Shown here in pieces: positions 15,064-21,919 of a stretch of DNA of 24,855 nt. Both the position numbers and the translations under genes were made by a program. Source of the stretch: CAZZEX01 sp964653285. GTDB taxonomy: Bacteria; Chloroflexota; Anaerolineae; B4-G1. The notes beneath the pieces are model-generated. The model was not told the DNA's origin, ran no database searches, and saw only the letters and a list, made by a program, of their open reading frames with translations. Position 1 is the first letter of the stretch. Every line of letters begins with the position of its first letter. The DNA lies in assembly GCA_964653285.1 (NCBI GenBank), contig CAZZEX010000073.1, positions 1 to 24,855 on the forward strand, written 5' to 3'.

Positions 15064-15407
15064 GCCGCAAGAAACGCCGTCAGACACCGGAATGGCAATG
15101 GGAACAGATCCTCATTGATGCCCACTATGACTACCGTTGGCGCCAGGTTCTCGATCCGCTCTATGAGAAGTTCCAACGCTGGAAGGCCGGGAAACTGACC
15201 CACGCGGACATGGACCAGGCCATCCACGAGACGCACAAGCAGAACCAGGAGCTGTACAGCCTCTTCAGAGAGAAACGCAGCTTCCTGGTGGGACTGATCC
15301 AGTGGAATCGGGAGTGGTTCGAGGGCTGGGTGGTGGACCACCCTCCACCTCCTGGGGTTGAGTTGGTCCTGGTTCCAGATCGATCTCTTTCCTCCAAGGC
15401 TACCTGA
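15060..15407 (+). CDS. Small hypothetical protein coupled to the SWIM gene
   Basis: Basic protein of 115 residues beginning MSRKKRRQTPEWQWEQILID. It continues as predicted amphipathic helices rich in W, Y, H and K (HYDYRWRQVLDPLYEKFQRWKAGKL, ADMDQAIHETHKQNQELY). A proline-rich turn (DHPPPPG) near the C terminus ends the folded part. I recognise no family. The ATG overlaps the SWIM stop codon, so stoichiometric synthesis with the SWIM protein is likely; the strongly basic N terminus could contact nucleic acid. The next possible start (15419) follows after 11 bases. Confidence 0.7.
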   Translation: MSRKKRRQTPEWQWEQILIDAHYDYRWRQVLDPLYEKFQRWKAGKLTHADMDQAIHETHKQNQELYSLFREKRSFLVGLIQWNREWFEGWVVDHPPPPGVELVLVPDRSLSSKAT

Positions 15408-15477
15408 CGAGGAGTGCGATGGCAAAACGCCGAAGACGCAGACGAACTACAGGAGTTGACACTGCCATACCACGCGA

Positions 15478-16341
15478 GTGCATCTATCAAAGTTTGAGGA
15501 GCATCCTGGTCCCTGCCCCCGCTGCGGTGGCCCCCTGCAATCTCACCACGCAACCTGCTTGGTCGCCACACGACGCGGGAAGAAGAACACCGACAGCTTC
15601 CTCATCAGCAATGATATGGGATGGTTCTGCGCACATTGCCCCACGGTAGTCGTCAACCCTGAGGAAGTGAAGAACCCCGGCCACAGGCCGGGGCTTCTTC
15701 CAGGGAAAAAGCCCACCTTGTGGGCTTGCTGCCCCCAAACCCCCGCTTGCCATTCCTTCCCACCGCAAGCGGTGGGGCATCCTGGCTTTTTCCACGTGAA
15801 CGAGCACTACATGCACAGCCTGCCTCACTGGAACGTCGGCAGCGAGTTCGCCTTGCTGGGCATCGTTGACCTGGACGCCATTCCCGAGGACAAACGCGAC
15901 TTGCCGCTGGGAGACGATGACAATCCGATTCCGTTGGTGGAATTCACCAGCATCTCCCAGGAGAAACCGCCGCGCAGCCCGTCCCAGCAGTCCAAGGCCA
16001 CCGCCAGCAGTCTCAAGCCTCCAGCGCGGAAAGGGAGCTTCGAGGAACGTTACGAGGACGTCTTGCAGAATATCGAGTTCGGCATCGTCCGGGTGTATCT
16101 CGACAATCCCGAGTTAACTGACTGGGACGCCCTGACCGCCATCGAGGCTCTGATACGCTTCTACCAGGTTGAGGCCAAAGGGCGCCGGACTGCACCGCCA
16201 TCCCTGTCTCCGCTGGCCGAAGAGGTCTACGATTCAGTCAAACCGATGTGCCAGTGGCGGCTGGGTCGGGAGACGCCGTTCCTGGATGAGGATGGGAAAC
16301 CACAGGGGTATCTTGCCTTTGTTGAGCGGTTTATCGCATAA
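15478..16341 (+). CDS. Zinc-ribbon hypothetical protein with in-frame repeat insertion
   Basis: Frame of 287 residues. An N-terminal treble-clef or ribbon-like site has C13-P-R-C16 and C51-A-H-C54 (PCPRCGG ... WFCAHC). Residues about 64-106 are encoded by a multi-hairpin repeat (15669-15793) and look non-native (KNPGHRPGLLPGKK, then CCPQTPACHSFPPQ). Normal-looking sequence resumes with MHSLPHWNVGSEFALLGIVDL, a conserved-looking LPLGDDDNPIPLVEF and a helical C-terminal domain (RYEDVLQNIEFGIVRVYLDN ... QWRLGR). The start is doubtful. GTG 15478 has no ribosome site, whereas an ATG at 15419 with a strong AGGAG (15410-15414) opens a different frame, MAKRRRRRRTTGVDTAIPRE. A one-base frame change near 15460-15480 may have split the original gene. 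It is the last gene of the cluster. Confidence 0.65.
   Translation: MHLSKFEEHPGPCPRCGGPLQSHHATCLVATRRGKKNTDSFLISNDMGWFCAHCPTVVVNPEEVKNPGHRPGLLPGKKPTLWACCPQTPACHSFPPQAVGHPGFFHVNEHYMHSLPHWNVGSEFALLGIVDLDAIPEDKRDLPLGDDDNPIPLVEFTSISQEKPPRSPSQQSKATASSLKPPARKGSFEERYEDVLQNIEFGIVRVYLDNPELTDWDALTAIEALIRFYQVEAKGRRTAPPSLSPLAEEVYDSVKPMCQWRLGRETPFLDEDGKPQGYLAFVERFIA
15669..15793. repeat. Multi-hairpin palindromic element inside a coding region
   Basis: Hairpin 1 has GAAGAA plus CCCCGGCC (15669-15682), loop ACA, GGCCGGGG (15686-15693), a bulged C, and TTCTTC (15695-15700). Next, GGAAAAAGCC (15704-15713) pairs with GGCTTTTTCC (15784-15793) and encloses hairpin 2 (AAGCCCAC 15709-15716 with GTGGGCTT 15720-15727) and hairpin 3 (CCCACCGC 15759-15766 with GCGGTGGG 15769-15776). 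CCGCTTGC (15743-15750) can pair instead with GCAAGCGG (15765-15772), so two folds compete. It has no reading frame of its own and looks like a palindrome-rich non-autonomous element, perhaps related to IS200/IS605-type ends. Confidence 0.75.
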
Positions 16342-16390
16342 TCCGATGAAACAAGCGCCTCACTTCCTGATCCCAGCCATAGGTGTAGCC

Positions 16391-16753
16391 TTACTGATAT
16401 TCCTTGGCGTGTTCGAGGTCTGCACCGCGGATCACAGCCAGCAGACTTGCAGGGGATTCCGCAATAAGTCGGGTGGGAGGGTTGACCACCAAATAGCCCT
16501 CAAACAGGTTCAAAGTGGGGCCAAAGCCGTATTTGCGGTCCTGTTTTGCCGCCCAAGTGGGGCTCAGCCCAGTTGTACGAATTTGAAGAAACTCGTTCAA
16601 CCCAAGAGCGAAGTCGGCCTGATTGAGGTTGCCCCCTACATCTGGGGGTAGGCTGCGGCAGACCACTATATCTGGCGTTTTCGGTACTTCGCATAGTTCT
16701 GACTTACTGCGGAATCCCTGCAGTGCAACTCCTTGCTCTTTCCGCCACTCCAT
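16391..16753 (-). CDS. Hypothetical protein (possible gene or fragment)
   Basis: Minus-strand frame of 120 residues from ATG 16753 (MEWRKEQGVALQGFRSKSEL) to the stop at 16391. The middle, ADFALGLNEFLQIRTTGLSPTW then KYGFGPTLNLFEGYLVVNPPTRLI, reads like natural protein with alternating strands and helices, but I recognise no family. No clear ribosome site precedes the ATG, and the start lies inside the spacer of the promoter that reads the other way toward the AbrB gene. It fills an otherwise empty 470-base gap. It may be a remnant of a transferred gene. Confidence that it is expressed is low. Confidence 0.35.
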   Translation of the reverse strand: MEWRKEQGVALQGFRSKSELCEVPKTPDIVVCRSLPPDVGGNLNQADFALGLNEFLQIRTTGLSPTWAAKQDRKYGFGPTLNLFEGYLVVNPPTRLIAESPASLLAVIRGADLEHAKEYQ

Positions 16754-16761
16754 GGTATACT
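16733..16761 (+). promoter_or_regulatory. Probable promoter of the AbrB/PIN toxin-antitoxin pair
   Basis: TTGCTC (16733-16738) and TATACT (16756-16761) are 17 bases apart. The AbrB start codon (16813) follows about 50 bases downstream with an AAAGGAG ribosome site (16801-16807). Self-repression by the AbrB-type antitoxin would be usual but no operator was identified. Confidence 0.55.
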
Positions 16762-16812
16762 TTGTTGCACAGATAATCAGTATCCACAGAAATACTGACC
16801 AAAGGAGAGCCG

Positions 16813-17088
16813 ATGATAGATGCAACCATTCAAGTGCGCAAACGGGGCGTACTTACACTGCCCGCCGAGTTGCGACAGAAATACGGCATTGAGGAAGGGG
16901 ACACGTTTCGCCTGGTAGATCTGGAGGGCATCTTTGTGATCACCCCGATGGTGCCCATGGTGCCGGAACTTGCCCGCGAGATCGAGCGACTGCGAGAGGA
17001 AGCTGGCTTGAGCATCGAAGAATTGTTCGAATCTCTGCGACAAGAACGCAACCGTTACTACCAGGAGAAATATGGATCGGCCTCGTAA
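16813..17088 (+). CDS. AbrB/MazE-family (SpoVT-AbrB fold) antitoxin
   Basis: Protein of 91 residues. Residues 1-47 form the swapped-hairpin AbrB DNA-binding domain (TIQVRKRGVLTLPAELRQKYGIEEGDTFRLVDLEGIFVITP pattern, with the typical LPAELR and GIEEGD blocks). The helical, acidic tail (55-88, ELAREIERLREEAG...) is the kind of segment that wraps and blocks a toxin. It overlaps the PIN-domain gene by 17 bases, the normal antitoxin-first order. It should neutralise the PIN protein and repress the pair's promoter. Confidence 0.88.
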   Translation: MIDATIQVRKRGVLTLPAELRQKYGIEEGDTFRLVDLEGIFVITPMVPMVPELAREIERLREEAGLSIEELFESLRQERNRYYQEKYGSAS

Positions 17089-17539
17089 GCCCCGCGTCTT
17101 TGTGGATGCCGATGTGCTTTTCGCTGGGGCTGCTTCGCCAAGTGAGCATAGTGCTAGCTTGGTCGTTCTGCGCATGGCGGAGATCACGCTGATCGAAGCC
17201 CTTACCTCCCAACAAGTCATCACCGAGGCAGAGCAGAACCTGTCAACCAAGTTACCACAAGCCCTCTCGGCGTTTCGTCTGCTGGTAGATCGCTGTCTGC
17301 ACGTTGTCCCCGATCCAACTCCAGAGCATCTCGCACCGCACACTGGCATCGCCAACTCAAAGGATTTGCCCATCCTGGTCTCCGCTATCCGCGAGGAATG
17401 CCCTTGGCTAGTGACTTTCAACGTGCGAGACTTTGAGCCGGGGCATCCAGATGTGATCGTCCTACGACCAGGGGTGTTCGTACTGCGTGTACGCGACATG
17501 CTTGCTCGCCTTGCACCTTCGCTAGGCGACAACAACTGA
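17072..17539 (+). CDS. PIN-domain ribonuclease toxin (VapC-like)
   Basis: Protein of 155 residues with the PIN-domain acidic residues in order: D12 in VFVDADVLFAG, E52 or E54 in VITEAEQNL, D98 in NSKDLPIL and D120 in TFNVRDF. These bind Mg2+/Mn2+ for RNA cleavage; VapC relatives cut tRNA or rRNA and stop growth when the antitoxin is lost. It overlaps the AbrB antitoxin gene by 17 bases and has the usual length for the PIN_3-like group. ATG 17072 is the only good start. Its RNA target cannot be predicted. Confidence 0.85.
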   Translation: MDRPRKPRVFVDADVLFAGAASPSEHSASLVVLRMAEITLIEALTSQQVITEAEQNLSTKLPQALSAFRLLVDRCLHVVPDPTPEHLAPHTGIANSKDLPILVSAIREECPWLVTFNVRDFEPGHPDVIVLRPGVFVLRVRDMLARLAPSLGDNN

Positions 17540-17769
17540 AGCAGTCCTCGTTACATCGGCTTTCTCCCCTCTTTCCACCTCACGATAGTGTCCTTCAGCC
17601 TTTCGCGGTCATGTTTACCGGCTTCACGTACGTAGCGCCCACAGGCCACTTTGCACCCCCGCGCTAGGTCGACGTACCGCATACCGAGGCTCCATCGTGG
17701 AGGCGAGTCATCGTCAGTAGATCAACTAACTCCCTCAACACCCGGCACAGCGGCCGCCGAGTATACCGT

Positions 17770-18304
17770 AGTTCTATGTTTAGATTTCCCCAAGAACTAT
17801 GGTGACCTGGATGACTACCTCCAGGAGTACGCCGAGGGCCGACTGACCGCTGAAGCGAAGGCAGTCTACGAGGCGCTACTGGAGCACGGGCCACTGGACA
17901 CGGTGCGGCTGCGCCGGGAGGCACACATGAGCACGCAGAGCGCCAAGAGCCGCTTTGAGCGGGCGCTGGTCGAACTTCAAGTGGGGCTCAAGGTACTGCC
18001 GGTAGGAGTGGCGGAGGCCGGAGCCTGGCGGTACGCTTTCCTCTACGAACTGCTGCCCCGCTGGTTCCCCGACGTCCCGGAGCGGGCACGGGCCATCGGC
18101 CGGGGGGAAGCCCGCCGCCACATTCTGTTGCGTTACCTGCGCAACGTCGTGGCGGCGACCCCAGCGCAGGCGGCGCGCCTGTTCGGGTGGACGACGCCAG
18201 AGGTGGAGCGGGCGGCGGCCCAACTGGAGGCGGCAGGGGAAGTGCGCGTTGAGGGACTGCGAGGGCAGCAGATGGTCATTGCAGCGGTCTGGGCAGGAAA
18301 TTAG
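17770..18304 (+). pseudogene. AlkZ-related protein, 5'-truncated second copy
   Basis: From about base 17793 the frame matches the AlkZ-related protein at 9654-10532 from its residue ~118 (NYG-LDDYLQEYAEG) to the C terminus. The first ~115 residues are missing. The open frame upstream (from 17651) shows no resemblance and has no ribosome site. Bases 17807-17976 are identical to 10014-10183; beyond that the two copies diverge, and the C-terminal winged helix (HILLRYLRNVVAATPAQAAR, then ARLFGWTTPEVERAAAQL) looks more regular than in the first copy. It could still make a DNA-binding fragment, but is best treated as a remnant or recombination donor. The next gene starts 17 bases later. Confidence 0.65.
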
Positions 18305-18321
18305 GGGGGTGAGGAGGAGCG

Positions 18322-18627
18322 ATGGAAAGCAAGATCACGCGAGCACTGGTGCTTTCGGGAGGTGGGGGCCGAGAGACCTACGAATGCGGCGTCTACAAAC
18401 ACCTGGAGGAGGCCGATCTCCTGCCCGACATCCTGGTCGGTACTATAACACACGCCGCCATTACCGGCAAGCGCACGCCAGGGTCAATAGACCCTGGGGG
18501 CGCATGCTGGCGGGGGAGTTCAGCTGGCCAGGGCTACGTTGCGATAGTTGGCGTTCAAGCTGTAGGCCCACATCGCGGTGGTGAAACTCTGCGTCGCGCG
18601 CCAGGTCTTGACGAACTTGCACCATAA
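18322..18627 (+). pseudogene. Patatin-like phospholipase remnant
   Basis: ATG 18322 has a strong GAGGAGG site and the N terminus is clearly patatin-like: residues 7-29, ALVLSGGGGRETYECGVYKH and onward, then DILVGT. The core is broken. Where patatins have a GTSxG nucleophile elbow, here the frame reads VGTITHAAITGK, so the catalytic Ser is lost through a short deletion, and the oxyanion-hole glycine after R is E. From about 18478 a hairpin (CCAGGGTC/GACCCTGG, 18478-18497) is followed by unrelated sequence to the stop at 18627. Intact patatins are 250-350 residues. It is a decayed lipid acyl-hydrolase gene. Confidence 0.7.
18478..18497. repeat. Perfect hairpin at the patatin break
   Basis: CCAGGGTC (18478-18485) pairs with GACCCTGG (18490-18497) around AATA. 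It marks the point where patatin similarity ends and could be an insertion scar or a weak bidirectional terminator between convergent genes; no T-run follows. Confidence 0.55.
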
Positions 18628-18671
18628 GGAGCGGCGGGAGTCTTTTGTTGCCCATGTCAGTCCCCTCCCAC

Positions 18672-19886
18672 TCAGGCTTCCTTGAACCTGAACAACCGCA
18701 GCCCCACGCCGAAGCAGACCGCGCCGTAGAGCAGCAGCACGCCGATGTCCAGCCACACGTCGTTCAGCCCTGCACCAAAGAGCATCAGCCGGTTGTACCC
18801 TTCCATCGCCCAGGCGACGAGGGTCACCCGCGCCGCCTGCTGCACCCACTTCGGCATCAGGAACAGGGGGAACCATGAACCGCCGATGGCCGAGGAGCCC
18901 AGGATGATCAGCGTGGTGATGGGGTGGATTTGCTTGCGCGACTTGATGACCGCCACCAGCAGCATGCCCAGTGCGGTCGTCGCCCAGCAGGTCGCCAGCG
19001 TGACCAGCACCAGTCCCAGGATGGAGCCGCCCAGGCTGACGTGGAAGACGAGTGCGCCAAAGGCGAACATCAGCACAATTTGTGCCACGCCGATGATGAA
19101 CTGGGCCAGGAGTTTGCCCCCCAGCAGCGCGTACTTGGGGACAGGGGCGATGAGCAGCCGCTTGAAGGTGCCCCGCTCCTTCTCCTCCAGGATCGCTCCA
19201 GCCCCCGAAAGCACAGCAAACATGGCGCACATCACTGCGTAGCCCGGCACTATCTGGTCGAAGGTGTTGAACTCTTCCTCTGCACTTCCGACGGTCGTGA
19301 TGCGGGTACTGACAGACGGGTTCTCCAGCCGCTCCTGGGCCGTGGCGACGACGCGCGCGGCAATGCCCTCGTAGTCCAGGTCGTGACTGCCGGTGGCGCG
19401 CCGCACCTCGCTGATGACCACCTCCACCGTCGTCTGCACGCTGGAGAAGCCACTGGTGACACCCCGCACCATCCCCTCCAGCAGCGGCGCCGTCTGTCCG
19501 CCGGGCGTGACGAGCAACTCCAGCGCGGTGGGGTTGCCAGAGGTGACGTCGGCAGTGAAATCGGCCGGGATGATGAGTGCGCCAGCCCGTTTGCCGTCGG
19601 TCACCAGTTGGCGGGCTGCCTCCTCGTCGTACTCTGTCTCCAGGTGCAGGTAGGTTCCCTGGGTTTGCGCCAGGATGTCGAGCACTGTGGCCGCCATCTC
19701 GCCTCCGTCCCGATCCACCACCGGCAGATCAACCACAACTGGCTCGCTCCCCCCGCCGAGGCCACCGAAAGCCAGGCCCATGATGGTCGTCAGCATCAGC
19801 GGCAGGATGATCATCCATACGGCGGCCATCTTGTCCTTGAGCAGCAACAACAACTCATTCGAGGCAACGTACAGCAACTTCTTCAT
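18672..19886 (-). CDS. ABC-2 type exporter permease
   Basis: Membrane protein of 404 residues from ATG 19886 (a GTG at 19889 is also possible), with AGGAG a few bases upstream. One N-terminal helix (about 20-45, VWMIILPLMLTTIMGLAFGG) is followed by a large extracytoplasmic region (45-215). Then come about five C-terminal helices with the typical ABC2_membrane stretches IVPGYAVMCAMFAVLSGAGAI, EEKERGTFKRLLIAPVPKYALLGGKLL and WFPLFLMPKWVQQAARVTLVAWAMEGY. This NodJ/YhgE-like layout is common in exporters of antimicrobial peptides, sodium or lipids. The ATPase gene lies 85 bases upstream in the same direction. Together they form a probable export complex controlled by the LytS/LytTR pair. Confidence 0.9.
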   Translation of the reverse strand: MKKLLYVASNELLLLLKDKMAAVWMIILPLMLTTIMGLAFGGLGGGSEPVVVDLPVVDRDGGEMAATVLDILAQTQGTYLHLETEYDEEAARQLVTDGKRAGALIIPADFTADVTSGNPTALELLVTPGGQTAPLLEGMVRGVTSGFSSVQTTVEVVISEVRRATGSHDLDYEGIAARVVATAQERLENPSVSTRITTVGSAEEEFNTFDQIVPGYAVMCAMFAVLSGAGAILEEKERGTFKRLLIAPVPKYALLGGKLLAQFIIGVAQIVLMFAFGALVFHVSLGGSILGLVLVTLATCWATTALGMLLVAVIKSRKQIHPITTLIILGSSAIGGSWFPLFLMPKWVQQAARVTLVAWAMEGYNRLMLFGAGLNDVWLDIGVLLLYGAVCFGVGLRLFRFKEA

Positions 19887-19971
19887 CACCTATCTCCTCT
19901 TTTGATGGGCAAGGCCTCCTGACCGCAGCCCAATCCGGCTCGGTCGGGAGACCTCGCCGCACAAGCGGGCT

Positions 19972-20904
19972 TCAGTCCCGCAATTGTCTCCCCGTCAACT
20001 GGATGAACACGCTCTCCAGGTTAGGCTCCAGGATCTCCAGCGCGGTCATGGGCATGTCGGTCTCGTTGAACAGACCGATGATGTCCAAAAGCGCCCGCTG
20101 CGCGTCCACCGTCTCCACGATCAGCGTTCCATCCCGGTAGGTGACTGCCCTGACCTGAGGAAGGGCACGCAGTTGCGCCGCCAGGCCCTCATCGCCATCG
20201 CGGACCCCGATGTGGATGATGCCCGTGCCCAGCGTGTTGATCAGGTGCTGGGGGGCATCAAGCGCGATGATGTGCCCCTCGTCCATGATGCCCACCCGGT
20301 GGCACAGGAGTTCCGCCTCCTCCATGTAGTGGGTGGTGTAAAGGATGGTGAGCCCCTGCGCGTTGAGCGCCTGGATGAACTCGAAGATCTTATTGCGCGA
20401 CTGGGGGTCCACGCCGACGGTCGGCTCGTCGAGCAGCAGAAATCGGGGCTCGTTGAGCAGGCCGACCGCCAGGTTGAGCCGGCGCTTCATCCCGCCGGAG
20501 TAGTGCCCCACCCGTCCCTTGCGCTTCTCGTAGAGGCCGACCAATCGCAGCAGTTCCTCGATGCGCCGAGGGAGCCGGTCGGCCGGGATGTCGTACAGGC
20601 GACCGAAGAAGCGCAGGTTCTCGACCGCGTTGAGGTCAGGGTAGAGCGCGATGTCCTGCGGCACGACGCCAATGAGGGGCTTGACCCGCTCAGGTTCAGC
20701 GACGACGTCAATGTCATCAATGCGAATCTGCCCCCCCGTGGGCTCGGTGTAGGCGCAGAGCATGTTGATGGTAGTGGACTTGCCTGCGCCGTTGGGTCCC
20801 AGCAGCCCGAAGATCTCTCCTCGCTGGATTTCAAAACTGATGCCGTCCACGGCGCGTGTGTCGCCGTAGGTCTTGGAAAGGTTGTTGACTTCGACCAGTG
20901 TCAT
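19972..20904 (-). CDS. ABC transporter ATP-binding protein (exporter type)
   Basis: Protein of 310 residues from ATG 20904, preceded by GAGGAGGACAGG. The ATPase domain has Walker A GPNGAGKST (36-44), Q83, signature YSGGM (135-139), Walker B LLLDEP (156-161) and a C-terminal accessory domain (about 220-310), as in DrrA/CcmA-type exporters. It should power the permease encoded next at 18672-19886. The ORF is open to 21000 but the extension is not family-like. A promoter (20991-21019) lies between it and the LytTR regulator gene, so the exporter can be made apart from the regulators. The repeated signature and walker motifs leave little doubt about function class; the substrate is unknown. Confidence 0.93.
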   Translation of the reverse strand: MTLVEVNNLSKTYGDTRAVDGISFEIQRGEIFGLLGPNGAGKSTTINMLCAYTEPTGGQIRIDDIDVVAEPERVKPLIGVVPQDIALYPDLNAVENLRFFGRLYDIPADRLPRRIEELLRLVGLYEKRKGRVGHYSGGMKRRLNLAVGLLNEPRFLLLDEPTVGVDPQSRNKIFEFIQALNAQGLTILYTTHYMEEAELLCHRVGIMDEGHIIALDAPQHLINTLGTGIIHIGVRDGDEGLAAQLRALPQVRAVTYRDGTLIVETVDAQRALLDIIGLFNETDMPMTALEILEPNLESVFIQLTGRQLRD

Positions 20905-20990
20905 CCTGTCCTCCTCATAAGTGTGCTTACCATACTTTACGAGCAATGGCGGCTCAATGTTGCATGATGGCCTGGAGATGCGGTGTGGCC

Positions 20991-21019
20991 ATGATAGCAC
21001 AGAGGCGGCGGGGAAGCAA
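20991..21019 (-). promoter_or_regulatory. Probable promoter of the ABC exporter operon
   Basis: On the minus strand, TTGCTT (21019-21014) and TATCAT (20996-20991) are 17 bases apart, about 85 bases before the ATPase start codon. ATGATGGCC (20964-20972) and GGCCATGAT (20987-20995) form an imperfect inverted pair just downstream, a possible regulator site. Confidence 0.5.
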
Positions 21020-21069
21020 CGATTCTGCGGTCAATGGTCAGATTTGGGGAGTGAACGGTCGAGGAAGGG

Positions 21070-21855
21070 CTACCACCGTAGGAATTTCCGCAGTGCCCGT
21101 GCCTGCGCCCGGCTCAGGTCCACCTCTGCGCCGGTGGTCAGCCGCAGTTTGTGGCTCCCTTTGAACCAGGGGATGACTTCTCTTACCCGGTCCAGGTTGA
21201 CGATGGCGGAGCGGTGGGCGCGGAAGAAGCAGGCTGGATCCAGCCGCGCCTCCAGTTCGGCCAGCGTGCGGCGGACGGGGTACGCCTGGTCACCCACGTG
21301 GACCATCACCTGCTCCTCCTCGACACCGATCCAATCCACCTCGCTCACGTCCAGCACGCGGATACGGCAACTCTCATAGTCGCGCACCGCCAGCCGGGTC
21401 AAGTACTGACCCTGGGCAGCCAGGCTCTCCAGCAGCGGGCCAAGCCGTGTGGCGAAGCGTTCGGCGGCGCTCACGCCAAGATCGCGCTCCTCGGCCAGTG
21501 TCTCCTGGGCGCGGCGGATAGCCTTCTCCAGTCGCTCCCGGCTGAAGGGCTTGAGCAGGTAGTCCAGCGCGTTGACCTCGAAGGCGCGGATGGCGTACTC
21601 GTCGTAAGCGGTGACGAAGATGACCGACGGAGGGCCCGTCAGCGCCTCGATGACCCCGAAACCGTCCAGCCCTGGCATCTGGATGTCGAGAAGCACCAGG
21701 TCGGGTTTCTCCCTCTCGATCATCTCCACCGCCTGGACACCGCCCTCGGCCTCGCCGATGATCTCGACTGTTCCGATTCCCGTCAGCATGCGCCGCAGGC
21801 GCTCTCGCGCCGGAGGTTCGTCGTCTACAATAAGGGTACGCATCGGCATATTCAT
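21070..21855 (-). CDS. LytTR-family response regulator
   Basis: Protein of 261 residues if started at ATG 21855 (MNMPMRTL); ATG 21843 gives the more usual MRTLIVDDEP start. Neither has a strong ribosome site. The receiver domain has the acidic pair D/D/E in IVDDEP, phospho-acceptor Asp in VLLDIQMPGLDGFG (residue 57 from 21855), T in FVTAYDEYA and K in DYLLKPF. The C-terminal LytTR DNA-binding domain includes CFFRAHRSAIVNLDRVREV and the KLRLTTGAEVDLSRAQA end. It pairs with the LytS-like kinase at 23066-24109. The upstream in-frame extension to 21909 is encoded by a C-rich repeat and is unlikely to be used. The nearest likely target is the ABC exporter next door. Confidence 0.92.
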   Translation of the reverse strand: MNMPMRTLIVDDEPPARERLRRMLTGIGTVEIIGEAEGGVQAVEMIEREKPDLVLLDIQMPGLDGFGVIEALTGPPSVIFVTAYDEYAIRAFEVNALDYLLKPFSRERLEKAIRRAQETLAEERDLGVSAAERFATRLGPLLESLAAQGQYLTRLAVRDYESCRIRVLDVSEVDWIGVEEEQVMVHVGDQAYPVRRTLAELEARLDPACFFRAHRSAIVNLDRVREVIPWFKGSHKLRLTTGAEVDLSRAQARALRKFLRW

Positions 21856-21871
21856 TTCAATGCCATCCAAA

Positions 21872-21915
21872 CCTCCCATACTCCCATACCCCCACACTCC
21901 CTCTCCCACACCCTC
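21872..21915. repeat. C-rich/G-rich repeat, copy A
   Basis: C-rich on the plus strand with units such as CTCCCATA and CCCCCACACTCCC. On the minus strand it gives several runs of three to five G that could form a quadruplex. It lies between the LytTR gene start and the end of the hydrolase gene. Related copies are at 22807-22853 and 23044-23066. Confidence 0.6.
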
Positions 21916-21919
21916 TGCC

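Noticed and set aside
17551..17682. 43-residue minus-strand frame ending GKHDRERLKDTIVRWKEGRK
   Set aside because: It reads somewhat like a protein C terminus, but it is too short, has no ribosome site and matches no family I know; it may be a remnant within the 17540-17800 spacer.
18520..18660. Minus-strand frame just after the permease stop (contains VKTWRATQSFTTAMWAY)
   Set aside because: It could be the start of a lost gene, but there is no clear start or family and it overlaps the patatin remnant on the other strand.
18924..19922. 332-codon plus-strand frame
   Set aside because: It is antisense to the ABC permease and its sequence is Q/H/R-rich without any motif, a shadow of GC-rich coding DNA.
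19984..20967. 327-codon plus-strand frame
   Set aside because: Antisense to the ABC ATPase, which has all catalytic motifs.
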